Below, one piece after another: positions 35,825 to 43,211 of a stretch of 64,000 nt of DNA (positions are counted from its first letter, which is position 1; each line of letters starts with the position of its first letter). The stretch is from an uncultured Christensenellaceae bacterium (GTDB taxonomy: Bacteria; Bacillota; Clostridia; Christensenellales; UBA3700). The translations under genes and the position numbers were made by a program. Location of the stretch: positions 1 through 64,000 of the forward strand of contig CALWKS010000001.1 of the NCBI GenBank assembly GCA_944381325.1. Reading direction: 5' to 3'. The notes under the pieces are model-generated. The model did not search any database and was not told the DNA's origin. It saw only the letters and a program-made list of their open reading frames with translations.

Positions 35825-36718
35825 ATGGGCTTTTTCGAAAAACTCAAGGCGGCTCTCCGCCGTACGAAAGAAGCGTTTGCTAAAAAGATGTACGAGCTCT
35901 TCTCAGGAAGAGAACTCAACGACGAATTTTACGAAGAACTGGAAGACGCTCTGATAAGCGCGGACGTAGGTTTTACGGCTACAGAGCAGATAATAGACGA
36001 ATTCAAAGACGAATGTTTCAAGCGCAAGATAAAGTCGCCTGCAGAAGCAAAGGAGCTTCTCAAGCAGATAATGACTGACGCGATAAATTATGAGATAGAG
36101 CCTTATTCTTATCCTCTCGTTATCCTCGTTGCAGGCGTAAACGGCGTGGGCAAGACTACGGCAATAGGCAAGCTTGCGAAATACTTCAAAAACAAGAAGA
36201 AATCTGTCATACTGGCTGCGGCGGACACCTTCAGAGCTGCGGCGGCAGAACAGCTTGAAGTATGGGCTGACCGCGCAGGCGTAAGAATCATACGTCACGA
36301 AGAGGGCAGCGACCCTGCGGCAGTCGTTTACGATGCCCTCGCTTCCGCAAAAGCTAAAGGCACTGACGTAGTGCTTATAGATACCGCAGGCAGATTGCAG
36401 AACAAGAAGAATCTGATGAACGAACTTGCCAAGATAAACAAGGTCGTCGGCAGAGAATATCCTGAATGCGATTACCGCACATATATCGTCATTGACGCAA
36501 CTACCGGGCAGAACGCGCTTCAGCAGGTGGAAGCTTTCGACGAGATAATAGATATGGACGGCATAATCCTGAACAAGCTTGACGGCACGGCAAAGGGCGG
36601 CGTGGTATTCGCCATATCTGCAGAAAGAGAACTGCCCGTCGTTTACGTAGGCGTAGGCGAAGGTATCGACGATATCGAAGAATTCGACGCAGAAGCGTTC
36701 ATCGACGCTCTGTTCTGA
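35825..36718 (+). CDS. ftsY: SRP receptor FtsY
   Basis: FtsY is the membrane-associated receptor GTPase that docks SRP-bound ribosomes. The 297-residue protein is a compact NG form without the long acidic A domain. It shows GVNGVGKTTAIGKLA (about 104), DTFRAAAAEQL, DTAGRLQNK and LNKLDGTAKGG. A CGGAGGAA site precedes the ATG. It is downstream of smc and upstream of the ylxM-ffh promoter. Confidence 0.97.
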   Translation: MGFFEKLKAALRRTKEAFAKKMYELFSGRELNDEFYEELEDALISADVGFTATEQIIDEFKDECFKRKIKSPAEAKELLKQIMTDAINYEIEPYSYPLVILVAGVNGVGKTTAIGKLAKYFKNKKKSVILAAADTFRAAAAEQLEVWADRAGVRIIRHEEGSDPAAVVYDALASAKAKGTDVVLIDTAGRLQNKKNLMNELAKINKVVGREYPECDYRTYIVIDATTGQNALQQVEAFDEIIDMDGIILNKLDGTAKGGVVFAISAERELPVVYVGVGEGIDDIEEFDAEAFIDALF

Positions 36719-36739
36719 TAAACATTTTGCAAAATTCGT

Positions 36740-36768
36740 TTGACAAACCTTTTTTGCAGTGATAATAT
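36740..36768 (+). promoter_or_regulatory. Promoter of the ylxM-ffh-ribosome cluster
   Basis: TTGACA (36740-36745) and TAATAT (36763-36768) are 17 bases apart, followed by a leader of about 40 bases. Confidence 0.7.
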
Positions 36769-36813
36769 GTAAAGGCAAAATACTTTAACAAGTAAAAATA
36801 CTTTACAGCTAAA

Positions 36814-37140
36814 ATGGATAAGAAAGACAAACTGTACATCGCTCTGTACAACGATTATTACGGCTCATTGCTGACAGAGTACCAGAGCGATCTGATATCC
36901 CGGTATTACGATATGGATATGTCGCTTGCAGAAATCGCAGACGACCTCAACATATCGCCGCAGGCTGTCAGGGACGCGCTTGTAAGAGCGCAGAAAACCC
37001 TTGAAGACTACGAAAACAAGCTCGGGATAGCCCGCAAAACCGCGCAGATGGTCTCTTTGCTGGAGCACGCAAAGTCGTGTGATTTAAGCGAAGAGAAAGA
37101 CAAAGACATTGACGCGGCTTTGGATATTTTGAAGCGATAG
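36814..37140 (+). CDS. ylxM: YlxM, helix-turn-helix SRP-associated protein
   Basis: The 108-residue protein has the YlxM/UPF0122 pattern: YYGSLLTEYQSDLISRYYD, then a sigma-region-4-like helix-turn-helix SLAEIADDLNISPQAVRDAL. In Firmicutes it sits before ffh and can stimulate SRP GTPase activity. ffh starts eight bases after its stop. Confidence 0.92.
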   Translation: MDKKDKLYIALYNDYYGSLLTEYQSDLISRYYDMDMSLAEIADDLNISPQAVRDALVRAQKTLEDYENKLGIARKTAQMVSLLEHAKSCDLSEEKDKDIDAALDILKR

Positions 37141-37148
37141 GAGAATTT

Positions 37149-38477
37149 ATGGGAGCATTCAGCGGACTCAGCGAAAGACTTTCGCACATTTTCAGCAAGT
37201 TAAAGGATAAAGGCAGGCTGACTGAGCTTGAGGTAAAGCAGGCGATGAGAGAAATCCGCATCGCGCTTCTAGAAGCGGACGTCAACTATCTCGTAGTTAA
37301 GAATTTTATATCGAGAGTGTCTGAAAAAGCTGTCGGAGAGGGAATTCTGAAAGGTCTCAACCCCACTCAGCAGGTAATAAAAATAGTCAATGACGAACTT
37401 ATCGCCACGATGGGCGGTTCGTTCAGCAAGATAGAGATATCGCCCAAGCCGCCCACAATAATCCTTATGTGCGGACTTCAGGGCAGCGGTAAGACGACAA
37501 TGTGCGGCAAGCTGGCGGTCATGCTCAGAAAGCAGGGCAAGAACCCCCTTCTGGTCGCGTGCGATATATACCGTCCCGCGGCGATAAAGCAGTTGCAGGT
37601 CGTAGGAAAGAACGCCAACGTTCCCGTGTTCGAAATGGGGCAGGTGGACGTAAAGAAGATCGCCAAAGAAGCGCTTAAGCAGGCGGCTTCCAACAACAAC
37701 GACGTCGTTATCGTTGATACCGCGGGCAGACTGCATATCGACGAGCAGCTGATGGATGAGATAAAAGGGCTCAAAGAGCTTCTCAATCCCACAGAGATCC
37801 TTCTTGTCGTAGACGCTATGACAGGTCAGGACGCAGTCAACGTATCGCAGAAATTCAACGAGGTAATGGACGTTACCGGCGTTGTGCTGACAAAGCTGGA
37901 CTGCGACACGAGAGGCGGCGCGGCGCTGTCGATAAGAGAAGTTACAGGCAAGCCCATCAAGCTTTGCGGTGTAGGCGAAAAGCTGTCTGACATAGAGGTT
38001 TTCCATCCTGAAAGAATGGCTTCGAGAATACTCGGTATGGGCGACGTGCTCACACTTATCGAAAAGGCTCAGAACGCTTATTCTGAAGAAGAAGCCAAAG
38101 AGATGCAGCGCAAGATGCGCGAGCGTTCTTTCACCCTCGAGGACTTCCTCGTCCAGTTTGAGAAAATGAAGGATATGGGCGACCTCAGACAGATAGTTTC
38201 AATGGTTCCCGGTCTCGCCGGCAAGCTGGGCGGAGACGTGGAGATAGACGAGGGCAAGATAGACAAAATGAAATCTATCATATACTCGATGACTCCTGCG
38301 GAGAGACAGAACCCCGACATGATCAAGTCGTCGCACAAAAAGCGCATAGCTGCAGGAAGCGGTACGACGATACAGGACGTCAACTCTCTGCTCAAACAGT
38401 TCTATCAGACTAAAGAGATGATGGGACGCATGGCAAATATGGGCAAGCGCGGCTTCGGCGGCAGATTCCCGTTTTAA
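37149..38477 (+). CDS. ffh: Signal recognition particle protein Ffh
   Basis: Ffh binds signal peptides and the 4.5S RNA. The 442-residue protein has N and G domains (GLQGSGKTTMCGKLA, DIYRPAAIKQL, DTAGRLHID, TKLDCDTRGGAALS) and a methionine-rich M domain that ends in GFGGRFPF. The usual TKLDGDTRGG reads TKLDCDTRGG here. GGAG precedes the ATG. Confidence 0.98.
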   Translation: MGAFSGLSERLSHIFSKLKDKGRLTELEVKQAMREIRIALLEADVNYLVVKNFISRVSEKAVGEGILKGLNPTQQVIKIVNDELIATMGGSFSKIEISPKPPTIILMCGLQGSGKTTMCGKLAVMLRKQGKNPLLVACDIYRPAAIKQLQVVGKNANVPVFEMGQVDVKKIAKEALKQAASNNNDVVIVDTAGRLHIDEQLMDEIKGLKELLNPTEILLVVDAMTGQDAVNVSQKFNEVMDVTGVVLTKLDCDTRGGAALSIREVTGKPIKLCGVGEKLSDIEVFHPERMASRILGMGDVLTLIEKAQNAYSEEEAKEMQRKMRERSFTLEDFLVQFEKMKDMGDLRQIVSMVPGLAGKLGGDVEIDEGKIDKMKSIIYSMTPAERQNPDMIKSSHKKRIAAGSGTTIQDVNSLLKQFYQTKEMMGRMANMGKRGFGGRFPF

Positions 38478-38537
38478 AGACAATAAATAAAAAACAATAT
38501 ACAATTTTACAGCCGCAAGGCAAAAAGGAGAAATAAT

Positions 38538-38777
38538 ATGGCAGTTAAACTCAGACTTACCAGAATGGGCGCAAAGAAAGCACCGTTTTACCGTATCGTA
38601 GCTATTGACGAGAGAAAGGCAAGAGACGGACAGTACCTCGAAAACGTAGGCACTTACAATCCCGCTACCGAAGAAATCAACATCAAGAGCGACCGCGCGC
38701 TTTACTGGCTCGGCGTAGGCGCACAGCCCACCGAAACCGTAAGAGCTTTGCTCAAGAAGCAGGAAATCATTAAGTAA
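38538..38777 (+). CDS. rpsP: Ribosomal protein bS16
   Basis: The 79-residue protein begins [20 protein letters not shown] and includes [19 protein letters not shown], clear S16 sequence. AAAAAGGAGAAA precedes the start. It is followed by khpA, rimM and trmD, the conserved order of this cluster. Confidence 0.98.
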   Translation: MAVKLRLTRMGAKKAPFYRIVAIDERKARDGQYLENVGTYNPATEEINIKSDRALYWLGVGAQPTETVRALLKKQEIIK

Positions 38778-38785
38778 GGCGAAGT

Positions 38786-39019
38786 ATGGAAGAACTGGTC
38801 AGATATATTGTCAGCGAACTGGTTGACAACAAGGACGCATTTACCGTCGAAAGCTCTGAGCAGGACGGTATCACCGTTATCAACATTATCGCAGACAAGG
38901 ACGAAATCGGTAAAATAATCGGCAAGCAGGGTCGCATCGCAAAGTCTATCCGCACGCTCGTTAAAGCTGCGGCAGGCAACAATGCGAAGAAGATCTCTGT
39001 CGAGATAATCGAGAGATAA
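38786..39019 (+). CDS. khpA: KH-domain RNA-binding protein KhpA
   Basis: The 77-residue protein is a single KH domain with the GKIIGKQGRIAKSIRTLV loop. KhpA, often with KhpB, binds RNA and influences cell division and envelope functions in Firmicutes. It starts eight bases after rpsP, and its last base is the first base of the rimM ATG. Confidence 0.95.
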   Translation: MEELVRYIVSELVDNKDAFTVESSEQDGITVINIIADKDEIGKIIGKQGRIAKSIRTLVKAAAGNNAKKISVEIIER

Positions 39020-39528
39020 TGACTCAAGACAAGATTACGGTAGGAGAGGTCGCAAGACCTCACGGGGTCGGAGGAACGGTAAAAGTCAATCCTCTGACCG
39101 ACGACGTGCGTCGTTTTGAAAAACTGAAGAGCGTGTTCGTCGACGGCAAAGAATATGCCGTCGTGCGCGTTTCGGTTTCACAAAACGGCGTTTTTTTGAC
39201 TTTGGACGGAGTTTCGGACAGAAACGCCGCAGAAGCTTTCAGAGGTAAAAGTCTGCAGGTGAAGCGTGAAAACGCAAGCGTTGCGAAAGGCAGAGTGCTC
39301 ATCGTCGACGTGCTCGGTTGCAGCGTATGCTTCGAGGACGGAGAAGTCGCAGGCGAGGTCGTAGACGTGCTTCAGCACGGCGCGGCAGACGTGTGGGTGC
39401 TGAAAAAGGGCAAAAAGCAGATACTTTTCCCTGCGCTCAAACGCGTTTTCGTCAGTGAGGATTACGAGGAGAAAAAGATTGTCGTTTCGCGCAAAGCGTT
39501 CGGCGAAGTAGCGGTATATGAAGATTAA
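39019..39528 (+). CDS. rimM: 16S rRNA processing protein RimM
   Basis: RimM assists maturation of the 30S head. The 169-residue protein starts with ITVGEVARPHGVGGTVKVNP and has a C-terminal PRC-barrel segment (VWVLKKGKKQILFPALKRVF). It overlaps khpA by one base and trmD by eleven. Confidence 0.95.
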   Translation: MTQDKITVGEVARPHGVGGTVKVNPLTDDVRRFEKLKSVFVDGKEYAVVRVSVSQNGVFLTLDGVSDRNAAEAFRGKSLQVKRENASVAKGRVLIVDVLGCSVCFEDGEVAGEVVDVLQHGAADVWVLKKGKKQILFPALKRVFVSEDYEEKKIVVSRKAFGEVAVYED

Positions 39529-40258
39529 AGTGGCGACCCTGTTTCCTGAAATGTTCGACTGCATGCACGTCGGCATAATAGGAAAGGCGATAGAAAAAGG
39601 GCTGTTAGAGCTCGACTGCGTCAATATCAGGGAGTATTCAAAGGATAAACACGCAAAGACGGACGATTATCCGTTCGGCGGAGGTGCGGGCATGGTCATG
39701 ACCGTCCAGCCTTTGCACGACTGCGTGAATTCTATAGATCCCGCTCACGAATACAGGCGCATTTATCTGTCTCCGAGGGGAGAGACTCTGAGTCAGAAAA
39801 AAGTCATTGAACTCAGTCGCACTGATAAACTTCTTTTCGTATGCGGCAGTTACGAGGGCGTTGACGAAAGATTCATTCAGCTTGACATAGACGAAGAGCT
39901 TTCAATAGGCGATTATGTACTTACGGGCGGAGAACTGCCTTGTATGGTTACGGTAAACGCAATTGCGAGATACGTTGACGGCGTGCTGGGAAGCGAACAG
40001 TCTGTTGAAGAAGAGAGCTTCAGCAACGGGCTGCTGGAATATCCTCAGTATACGCGCCCTGCGGTTTTCGAGGGGCTTGAAGTGCCTGAAGTTCTGCTTT
40101 CGGGCAATCACGCCAACGTGGATAAATGGAGAAGACAACGTCAGATCGAGATCACTAAAGAACGCAGACCCGATCTGTACGAACTTATAAGACCTCAGCT
40201 TGAAAAAGAAGAGGCTGAAAAACGTAAAAAGAAAAAGGGAGGAAAGAAAGATGACTAA
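39518..40258 (+). CDS. trmD: tRNA (guanine-N1-)-methyltransferase TrmD
   Basis: TrmD methylates G37 of tRNAs reading CUN, CCN and CGG codons. The 246-residue protein has MKIKVATLFPEMF, YPFGGGAGMVM, VCGSYEGVDERF and SIGDYVLTGGELP of the trefoil-knot active site. It ends in a lysine-rich tail (KRKKKKGGKKDD), which doubles as the ribosome-binding region of the next gene. Confidence 0.98.
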   Translation: MKIKVATLFPEMFDCMHVGIIGKAIEKGLLELDCVNIREYSKDKHAKTDDYPFGGGAGMVMTVQPLHDCVNSIDPAHEYRRIYLSPRGETLSQKKVIELSRTDKLLFVCGSYEGVDERFIQLDIDEELSIGDYVLTGGELPCMVTVNAIARYVDGVLGSEQSVEEESFSNGLLEYPQYTRPAVFEGLEVPEVLLSGNHANVDKWRRQRQIEITKERRPDLYELIRPQLEKEEAEKRKKKKGGKKDD

Positions 40259-40541
40259 ACCGCTTATCGATGTGTTGCTCGACCCGGACAATTCGGGAGA
40301 CCTTACTTTTTTTGACAAAGAAGGCAAGGCAGTTGAAATGGCTCAGATCGCAGTTATTCCTTACAACGGCGACATATACGCGATACTTGCGCCCAAAGAA
40401 CTGCTTGCTGACGACGATCCCAACGTGGCAATGGTCTACAAGGTTGTCGGCGACGACATTCAGCTTGTAGAGGACGACGAAACGGCGGATATCGTCTTCG
40501 ACCTCTATGACGCTTTGTACGAAGAACAGACAAAGCATTGA
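40251..40541 (+). CDS. DUF1292 (YrzB-like) protein
   Basis: This 96-residue acidic protein resembles DUF1292: DLTFFDKEGKAVEMAQIAVI followed by YAILAPKELL and a C-terminal aspartate-rich part. Function is unknown. The ATG at 40251 has GGGAGGAAAG upstream and overlaps trmD by eight bases; a frame opening at 40200 is inside trmD and is not supported. A terminator follows. Confidence 0.8.
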   Translation: MTKPLIDVLLDPDNSGDLTFFDKEGKAVEMAQIAVIPYNGDIYAILAPKELLADDDPNVAMVYKVVGDDIQLVEDDETADIVFDLYDALYEEQTKH

Positions 40542-40548
40542 TTATCAG

Positions 40549-40589
40549 GCTGAAAAGGCGTGAATAACGCTTTTTTTGCCTTTTTCAGC
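40549..40589 (+). terminator. Terminator after the trmD cluster
   Basis: A short inner hairpin (GCGT/ACGC) is followed by seven Ts. It is nested within longer arms GCTGAAAAGGC and GCCTTTTTCAGC. Confidence 0.75.
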
Positions 40590-40620
40590 ATAAAATTTGT
40601 AACTTATATCAAGGATTGAC

Positions 40621-41469
40621 ATGAGAATTCAGTGGTTTCCCGGTCATATGACCAAAGCCTTCAGAATGATGCAGGAGCAGCTTGCGCAGGTGGATTGCAT
40701 AATCTACGTGCTGGACAGCCGCGCCGTTTTTTCTTGTCTCAATCCCAAGTTTGACGCGCTTACGGGCAAAAAGCCCGTGCTTTACGTGCTCAACAAATGC
40801 GATCTCGTAGAGAGAGCGGACGTTGAAAAGTGGCTGAGATATTTTGAAGAAAGAGGAGAAAAGTGCGTTGCCGCCGATTCTCTGAACGGTAAACAGCGTG
40901 ACAATATCGTCAGTATTTTAAAACAGCTCAATGCCGCAGTGATAGAGAAATACAGACTCAAAGGCGCGAACAAGAGCGTGCGCGCAATGGTCGTGGGCGT
41001 CCCCAATACGGGTAAATCCACCTTTATCAACAATCTTTGCGGAGCGAGAAAGACGGTTACGGGCAACAAGGCGGGCGTTACGCGCGGAAAGCAGTGGGTT
41101 TCGCTCGGCGGAGGGGTAGAACTTCTGGACACTCCGGGAAGTCTTCCGCCTGCGTTCGAAGACGAAAAACGCGCTTTGAACCTTGCATTTATCGGCAGCG
41201 TTAAAGACGACGTGCTGGATATCGAAGAGCTTGCCGCAGAGATGATATCTTACTTTTCAAAGAACCATACAGACGCTTTTCTCAAGCGTTATTCGATTGA
41301 AGAGATACCTCACGATATCGAGGAAAGATTTTTAGTCGTGGCAAAATCGAGAGGATTCATGCTGTCTGGCGGAAGAGTGGATTATACGCGCACCGCAAGG
41401 GCTGTCATTGACGATTTCCGCAAGCAGAGATTCGGTAAAATAATGCTCGATTTACCGGAGGAATTATGA
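40621..41469 (+). CDS. rbgA: Ribosome biogenesis GTPase RbgA (YlqF)
   Basis: RbgA is needed for late 50S assembly in Firmicutes. The 282-residue protein is a circularly permuted GTPase: NKCD (G4) comes first, then VVGVPNTGKSTFIN (G1) and DTPGSLPP (G3). MRIQWFPGHMTKAFRMM is the typical start. Its end overlaps rnhB by four bases. Confidence 0.97.
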   Translation: MRIQWFPGHMTKAFRMMQEQLAQVDCIIYVLDSRAVFSCLNPKFDALTGKKPVLYVLNKCDLVERADVEKWLRYFEERGEKCVAADSLNGKQRDNIVSILKQLNAAVIEKYRLKGANKSVRAMVVGVPNTGKSTFINNLCGARKTVTGNKAGVTRGKQWVSLGGGVELLDTPGSLPPAFEDEKRALNLAFIGSVKDDVLDIEELAAEMISYFSKNHTDAFLKRYSIEEIPHDIEERFLVVAKSRGFMLSGGRVDYTRTARAVIDDFRKQRFGKIMLDLPEEL

Positions 41470-42080
41470 AAAAAGCAGTTGAAATGCTTGAGTTTGAAAG
41501 AGAATATACCTCAAAAGGTTACGGCGCTATCTGCGGTATGGACGAAGTGGGAAGAGGACCTCTGGCAGGTCCCGTCGTCGTATGCGCACTCGTAATGCCT
41601 CTTGAAGAAGACAAGCTCATCGACGGAATAGACGACAGCAAAAAGCTCAGCGAAAAGAGAAGAGAAGCGCTTTACGATAAAATTTTAGAGGTTGCGAAAG
41701 CCGTTTCAGTCGTTCGCGTAGAGCCTGAGGAGATAGACGAAATAAACATTCTCAACGCAACGAAAAAGGCGATGAGAAAGGCAGTTGACGATATAAAAGA
41801 CAAGGCGGACATAGCTTTCGTGGACGCGGTAAAACTCGATCTTCCCATTCCCGAAGTGGCTATTATCAAAGGCGATGCCAAGAGCTATAACATCGCGGCG
41901 GCTTCTATAGTCGCAAAGGTGTACAGGGACAGGCTTATGTACGAATACGCAAAAGAATATCCTCAGTACGACTTTGCTTCGAACAAAGGCTACGGCACAG
42001 CAAAACATATCGCCGCGCTCAGAGAATACGGCGCTACGCCCATTCACAGACGCAGTTTTATAAAGAATTTCGTTCAATGA
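41466..42080 (+). CDS. rnhB: Ribonuclease HII
   Basis: RNase HII removes ribonucleotides from DNA. The 204-residue protein carries GMDEVGRGPLAGPVV (catalytic D and E), DDSKKLS and VDAVKLDLP, with KGDAKSYNIAAASIVAKVYRD in the second half. GGAGG lies seven bases upstream. It overlaps rbgA and yraN by four bases each. Confidence 0.97.
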   Translation: MKKAVEMLEFEREYTSKGYGAICGMDEVGRGPLAGPVVVCALVMPLEEDKLIDGIDDSKKLSEKRREALYDKILEVAKAVSVVRVEPEEIDEINILNATKKAMRKAVDDIKDKADIAFVDAVKLDLPIPEVAIIKGDAKSYNIAAASIVAKVYRDRLMYEYAKEYPQYDFASNKGYGTAKHIAALREYGATPIHRRSFIKNFVQ

Positions 42081-42436
42081 ATACCAGAAAGACTGCAATC
42101 GAAGGAGAAAACGCCGCGTGCGAATACCTGAAAAAACAGGGATATAAGATAGTCGAGCGCAATTATTCATGCCCGGCAGGGGAAATAGACGTTATCGCAA
42201 AGGACAGAGACGCCGTTGTTTTTATTGAAGTAAAGACGAGAAACGGCACTGATTTCGGACAGCCCGAAGAGAGCGTTACGGTTCAGAAAAGAAGAAAGAT
42301 ATTATTGACCGCGCGCTATTGGATGAGCGCGCACGCGAGAGAATTGAAAGGCGGTTGCCGCTTTGACGTGATAGCCGTATTGAGAGGAGAGATCAGGCAT
42401 ATAAAGAACGCTTTCGACGGAGCGGGCAGGGCGTGA
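42077..42436 (+). CDS. yraN: YraN / UPF0102 nuclease-fold protein
   Basis: The 119-residue protein has the restriction-like fold of UPF0102: GENAACEYLKKQGYKIVERN, PAGEIDVIAKDRDAVVFIEVKTR with the D...ExK set. The role is probably DNA processing but is not established. rbgA-rnhB-yraN form one operon. Confidence 0.92.
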   Translation: MNTRKTAIEGENAACEYLKKQGYKIVERNYSCPAGEIDVIAKDRDAVVFIEVKTRNGTDFGQPEESVTVQKRRKILLTARYWMSAHARELKGGCRFDVIAVLRGEIRHIKNAFDGAGRA

Positions 42437-42544
42437 AAATCCAACTTGAAAAAGGCACAATTAATAAAAACGGCTGATTTTCAGATAAAAAAGCGAGAAA
42501 GTCAATATCTGATATAAAATTTAATAAAAAGAGCATAAAAATGC

Positions 42545-42573
42545 TTGCCAAAGGCGTATTTAAATGATAAACT
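42545..42573 (+). promoter_or_regulatory. Probable rplS promoter and leader
   Basis: TTGCCA (42545-42550) and TAAACT (42568-42573) are 17 bases apart. About 75 bases of leader with short dyads lead to rplS, room for an autoregulatory structure, though none is clearly recognised. The rest of the 219-base gap after yraN is AT-rich without a clear terminator. Confidence 0.45.
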
Positions 42574-42655
42574 ATTATAGCAAAAAAGACTTCGGGCGTT
42601 CCTCCGCACAAAAAAATCTTCAGACGCGAACGCTTGGTTATGGAGGTTAAGTCAA

Positions 42656-43000
42656 ATGAATATCGTAGACATAATTGAAAAAGAAGCAATGAAGACCAAT
42701 CTTCCTGAGCTCAGCATCGGTGACACCGTTAAAGTATGGGTTAAGGTCGTTGAAGGTAACAGAGAAAGATTGCAGGCGTTCGAAGGCATCATCATCGCGT
42801 TCAAGAACGGCAGCGTAAGAGAAACTTTCACCGTAAGACGTCTTTCTTTCGGCGTAGGCGTTGAGAGAACTTTCCCCCTTCATTCTCCCAAGATCGACCA
42901 TATCGACATCGTTCGTCACGGTAAGGTCAGAAGAGCAAAGCTGTACTACCTGCGCGACCGCGTCGGCAAGGCTGCAAGACTCAAAGAGGTCATCAGATAA
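42656..43000 (+). CDS. rplS: Ribosomal protein bL19
   Basis: The 114-residue protein has [39 protein letters not shown] and [19 protein letters not shown], diagnostic of L19. A GGAGG site precedes the ATG. It lies after rbgA-rnhB-yraN rather than directly after trmD and has a separate promoter and terminator. Confidence 0.98.
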   Translation: MNIVDIIEKEAMKTNLPELSIGDTVKVWVKVVEGNRERLQAFEGIIIAFKNGSVRETFTVRRLSFGVGVERTFPLHSPKIDHIDIVRHGKVRRAKLYYLRDRVGKAARLKEVIR

Positions 43001-43015
43001 GTTTGACTACGTTTA

Positions 43016-43044
43016 CCGCTCTGCATTCGCAGGGCGGTTTTTTT
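43016..43044 (+). terminator. rplS terminator
   Basis: CCGCTCTGC pairs with GCAGGGCGG (one T-G pair) around a four-base loop, then seven Ts. Confidence 0.9.
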
Positions 43045-43149
43045 ATGCCAGAAAACCGTGCGATCGTACAAATATCCGCCGCTTTGTCTGACGGGCGGAG
43101 AAAAGCCGCTTATATATATAATAAAATTAATAAAAAATTTTAATAATAC

Positions 43150-43178
43150 TTGTCAAACTCAAGATTATCCTTTATTAT
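43150..43178 (+). promoter_or_regulatory. Promoter of the lipoprotein-GT-C gene
   Basis: TTGTCA (43150-43155) and TATTAT (43173-43178) are 17 bases apart in an AT-rich stretch. A GGGAGAGG ribosome site follows. Confidence 0.6.
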
Positions 43179-43211
43179 TATACTTGACTATCCATAATCG
43201 GGAGAGGAAAA

